A program made the position numbers and the translations under genes. This document shows, piece after piece, positions 6,329 to 6,635 of a stretch of DNA of 6,635 bases. The notes beneath the pieces were generated by a model. It ran no database searches, was not told the DNA's origin, and saw only the letters and a list, made by a program, of their open reading frames with translations. The DNA is from Mucilaginibacter sp. (GTDB taxonomy: Bacteria > Bacteroidota > Bacteroidia > Sphingobacteriales > Sphingobacteriaceae): NCBI GenBank assembly GCA_028288315.1, contig JAQBNY010000083.1, positions 1-6,635 of the forward strand, written 5' to 3'. How positions within the stretch are numbered: the stretch's first letter is position 1; every line of letters begins with the position of its first letter.

Positions 6329-6635
6329 ATGATAACTAAAACCTTAAACACTATCAGGGTGACCCGTAAGCACCTATTACATTTAATAGAGGGCTTAACC
6401 ACCGAACAGCTAAACCAGGTTCCGGCTGGTTTTAACAATAACATTATCTGGAATGTGGCGCATTTAATATCGGCACAACAAGGTATATGCTATACACGTG
6501 CTGGCATGCCTATTACCGTTGATGACAAATTTTACACCCCTTACCGCCCGGATACCAAACCAAATGGCTTTATTGACAGCGCAGAAATTGAGGTGATAAA
6601 AGAACTGCTTATTACATCTATTGACCAATTGGAGA
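6329..6635 (+). CDS. DinB-family protein, N-terminal part, cut by the right window edge
   Basis: 102 codons plus one base are visible; the family usually has about 150-170 residues, so roughly a third is missing. The chain starts MITKTLNTIRVTRKHLLHLI, continues with GLTTEQLNQVPAGFNNNIIWNVAHLISAQQ (22-51), and then CYTRAG. An N-terminal helix, a 'leaves/loads acceptor' turn and WNVAHL are typical of the DinB/DinB_2 four-helix bundle. H45 is the expected first of three metal-binding histidines; the other two would lie beyond the window. Members are putative metal-dependent enzymes. Some are thiol transferases such as bacillithiol transferases, but most in Bacteroidetes have no assigned function. 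An in-frame TGA at 6323-6325 and the lack of another ATG before codon 60 fix the start. There is no clear Shine-Dalgarno sequence. It is transcribed away from the glycosyltransferase, so it is not part of that operon. Confidence 0.85.
   Translation, partial: MITKTLNTIRVTRKHLLHLIEGLTTEQLNQVPAGFNNNIIWNVAHLISAQQGICYTRAGMPITVDDKFYTPYRPDTKPNGFIDSAEIEVIKELLITSIDQLE

Noticed and set aside
1..6635. Defence system, toxin-antitoxin, CRISPR, transposon or phage content
   Set aside because: No nucleases, transposases, integrases, short antitoxin-like genes, direct repeat arrays or target-site duplications are visible; all six genes belong to ordinary metabolic, envelope or uncharacterised families.

Overview
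The window looks like chromosomal DNA from a Bacteroidetes bacterium, most likely a Sphingobacteriaceae-type genus such as Mucilaginibacter or Pedobacter. This is inferred from several signs. The base composition is moderately AT-rich. Genes lack clear Shine-Dalgarno sequences. Upstream elements match TAnnTTTG, the Bacteroidetes -7 consensus. The protein families (DUF2490 outer-membrane protein, long GH130, DUF58) also fit. Genus-level assignment is a guess.

Layout: five genes lie on the minus strand and are read from right to left. They are a GT39/ArnT-like membrane glycosyltransferase (6207-4483), an uncharacterised exported barrel-like protein (4469-3447), a DUF2490 outer-membrane protein (3343-2627), a DUF58 von Willebrand-like protein (2571-1651), and a GH130 glycoside phosphorylase/hydrolase that runs off the left edge (1463-1). 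One plus-strand gene for a DinB-family protein begins at 6329 and runs off the right edge. The GT39 and DinB genes diverge from a 121-bp spacer. The longest gene-free stretch is 187 bp (1464-1650), so no gap exceeds 300 bp. I see no tRNA, rRNA, CRISPR array, insertion sequence or phage gene.

The glycosyltransferase and the barrel-like protein are tightly spaced (13 bp) and probably co-transcribed. The next gaps (103, 55 and 187 bp) are looser, and two contain possible promoters, so the rest need not be one operon. Three of the five minus-strand products are predicted to act in the envelope: polyprenyl-phosphate-linked sugar transfer at the inner membrane, and two outer-membrane barrels. GH130 would handle mannosides in the cytoplasm or periplasm. 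A shared theme of envelope glycan modification is possible but not shown by the sequence.

I found no convincing novel defence, mobile or RNA system. The points most worth a second look are the extra C-terminal beta-rich domain on the glycosyltransferase paired with an unknown barrel, the DUF58 gene without its usual MoxR ATPase neighbour, the variant and extended GH130, and symmetrical AT-rich elements upstream of GH130.
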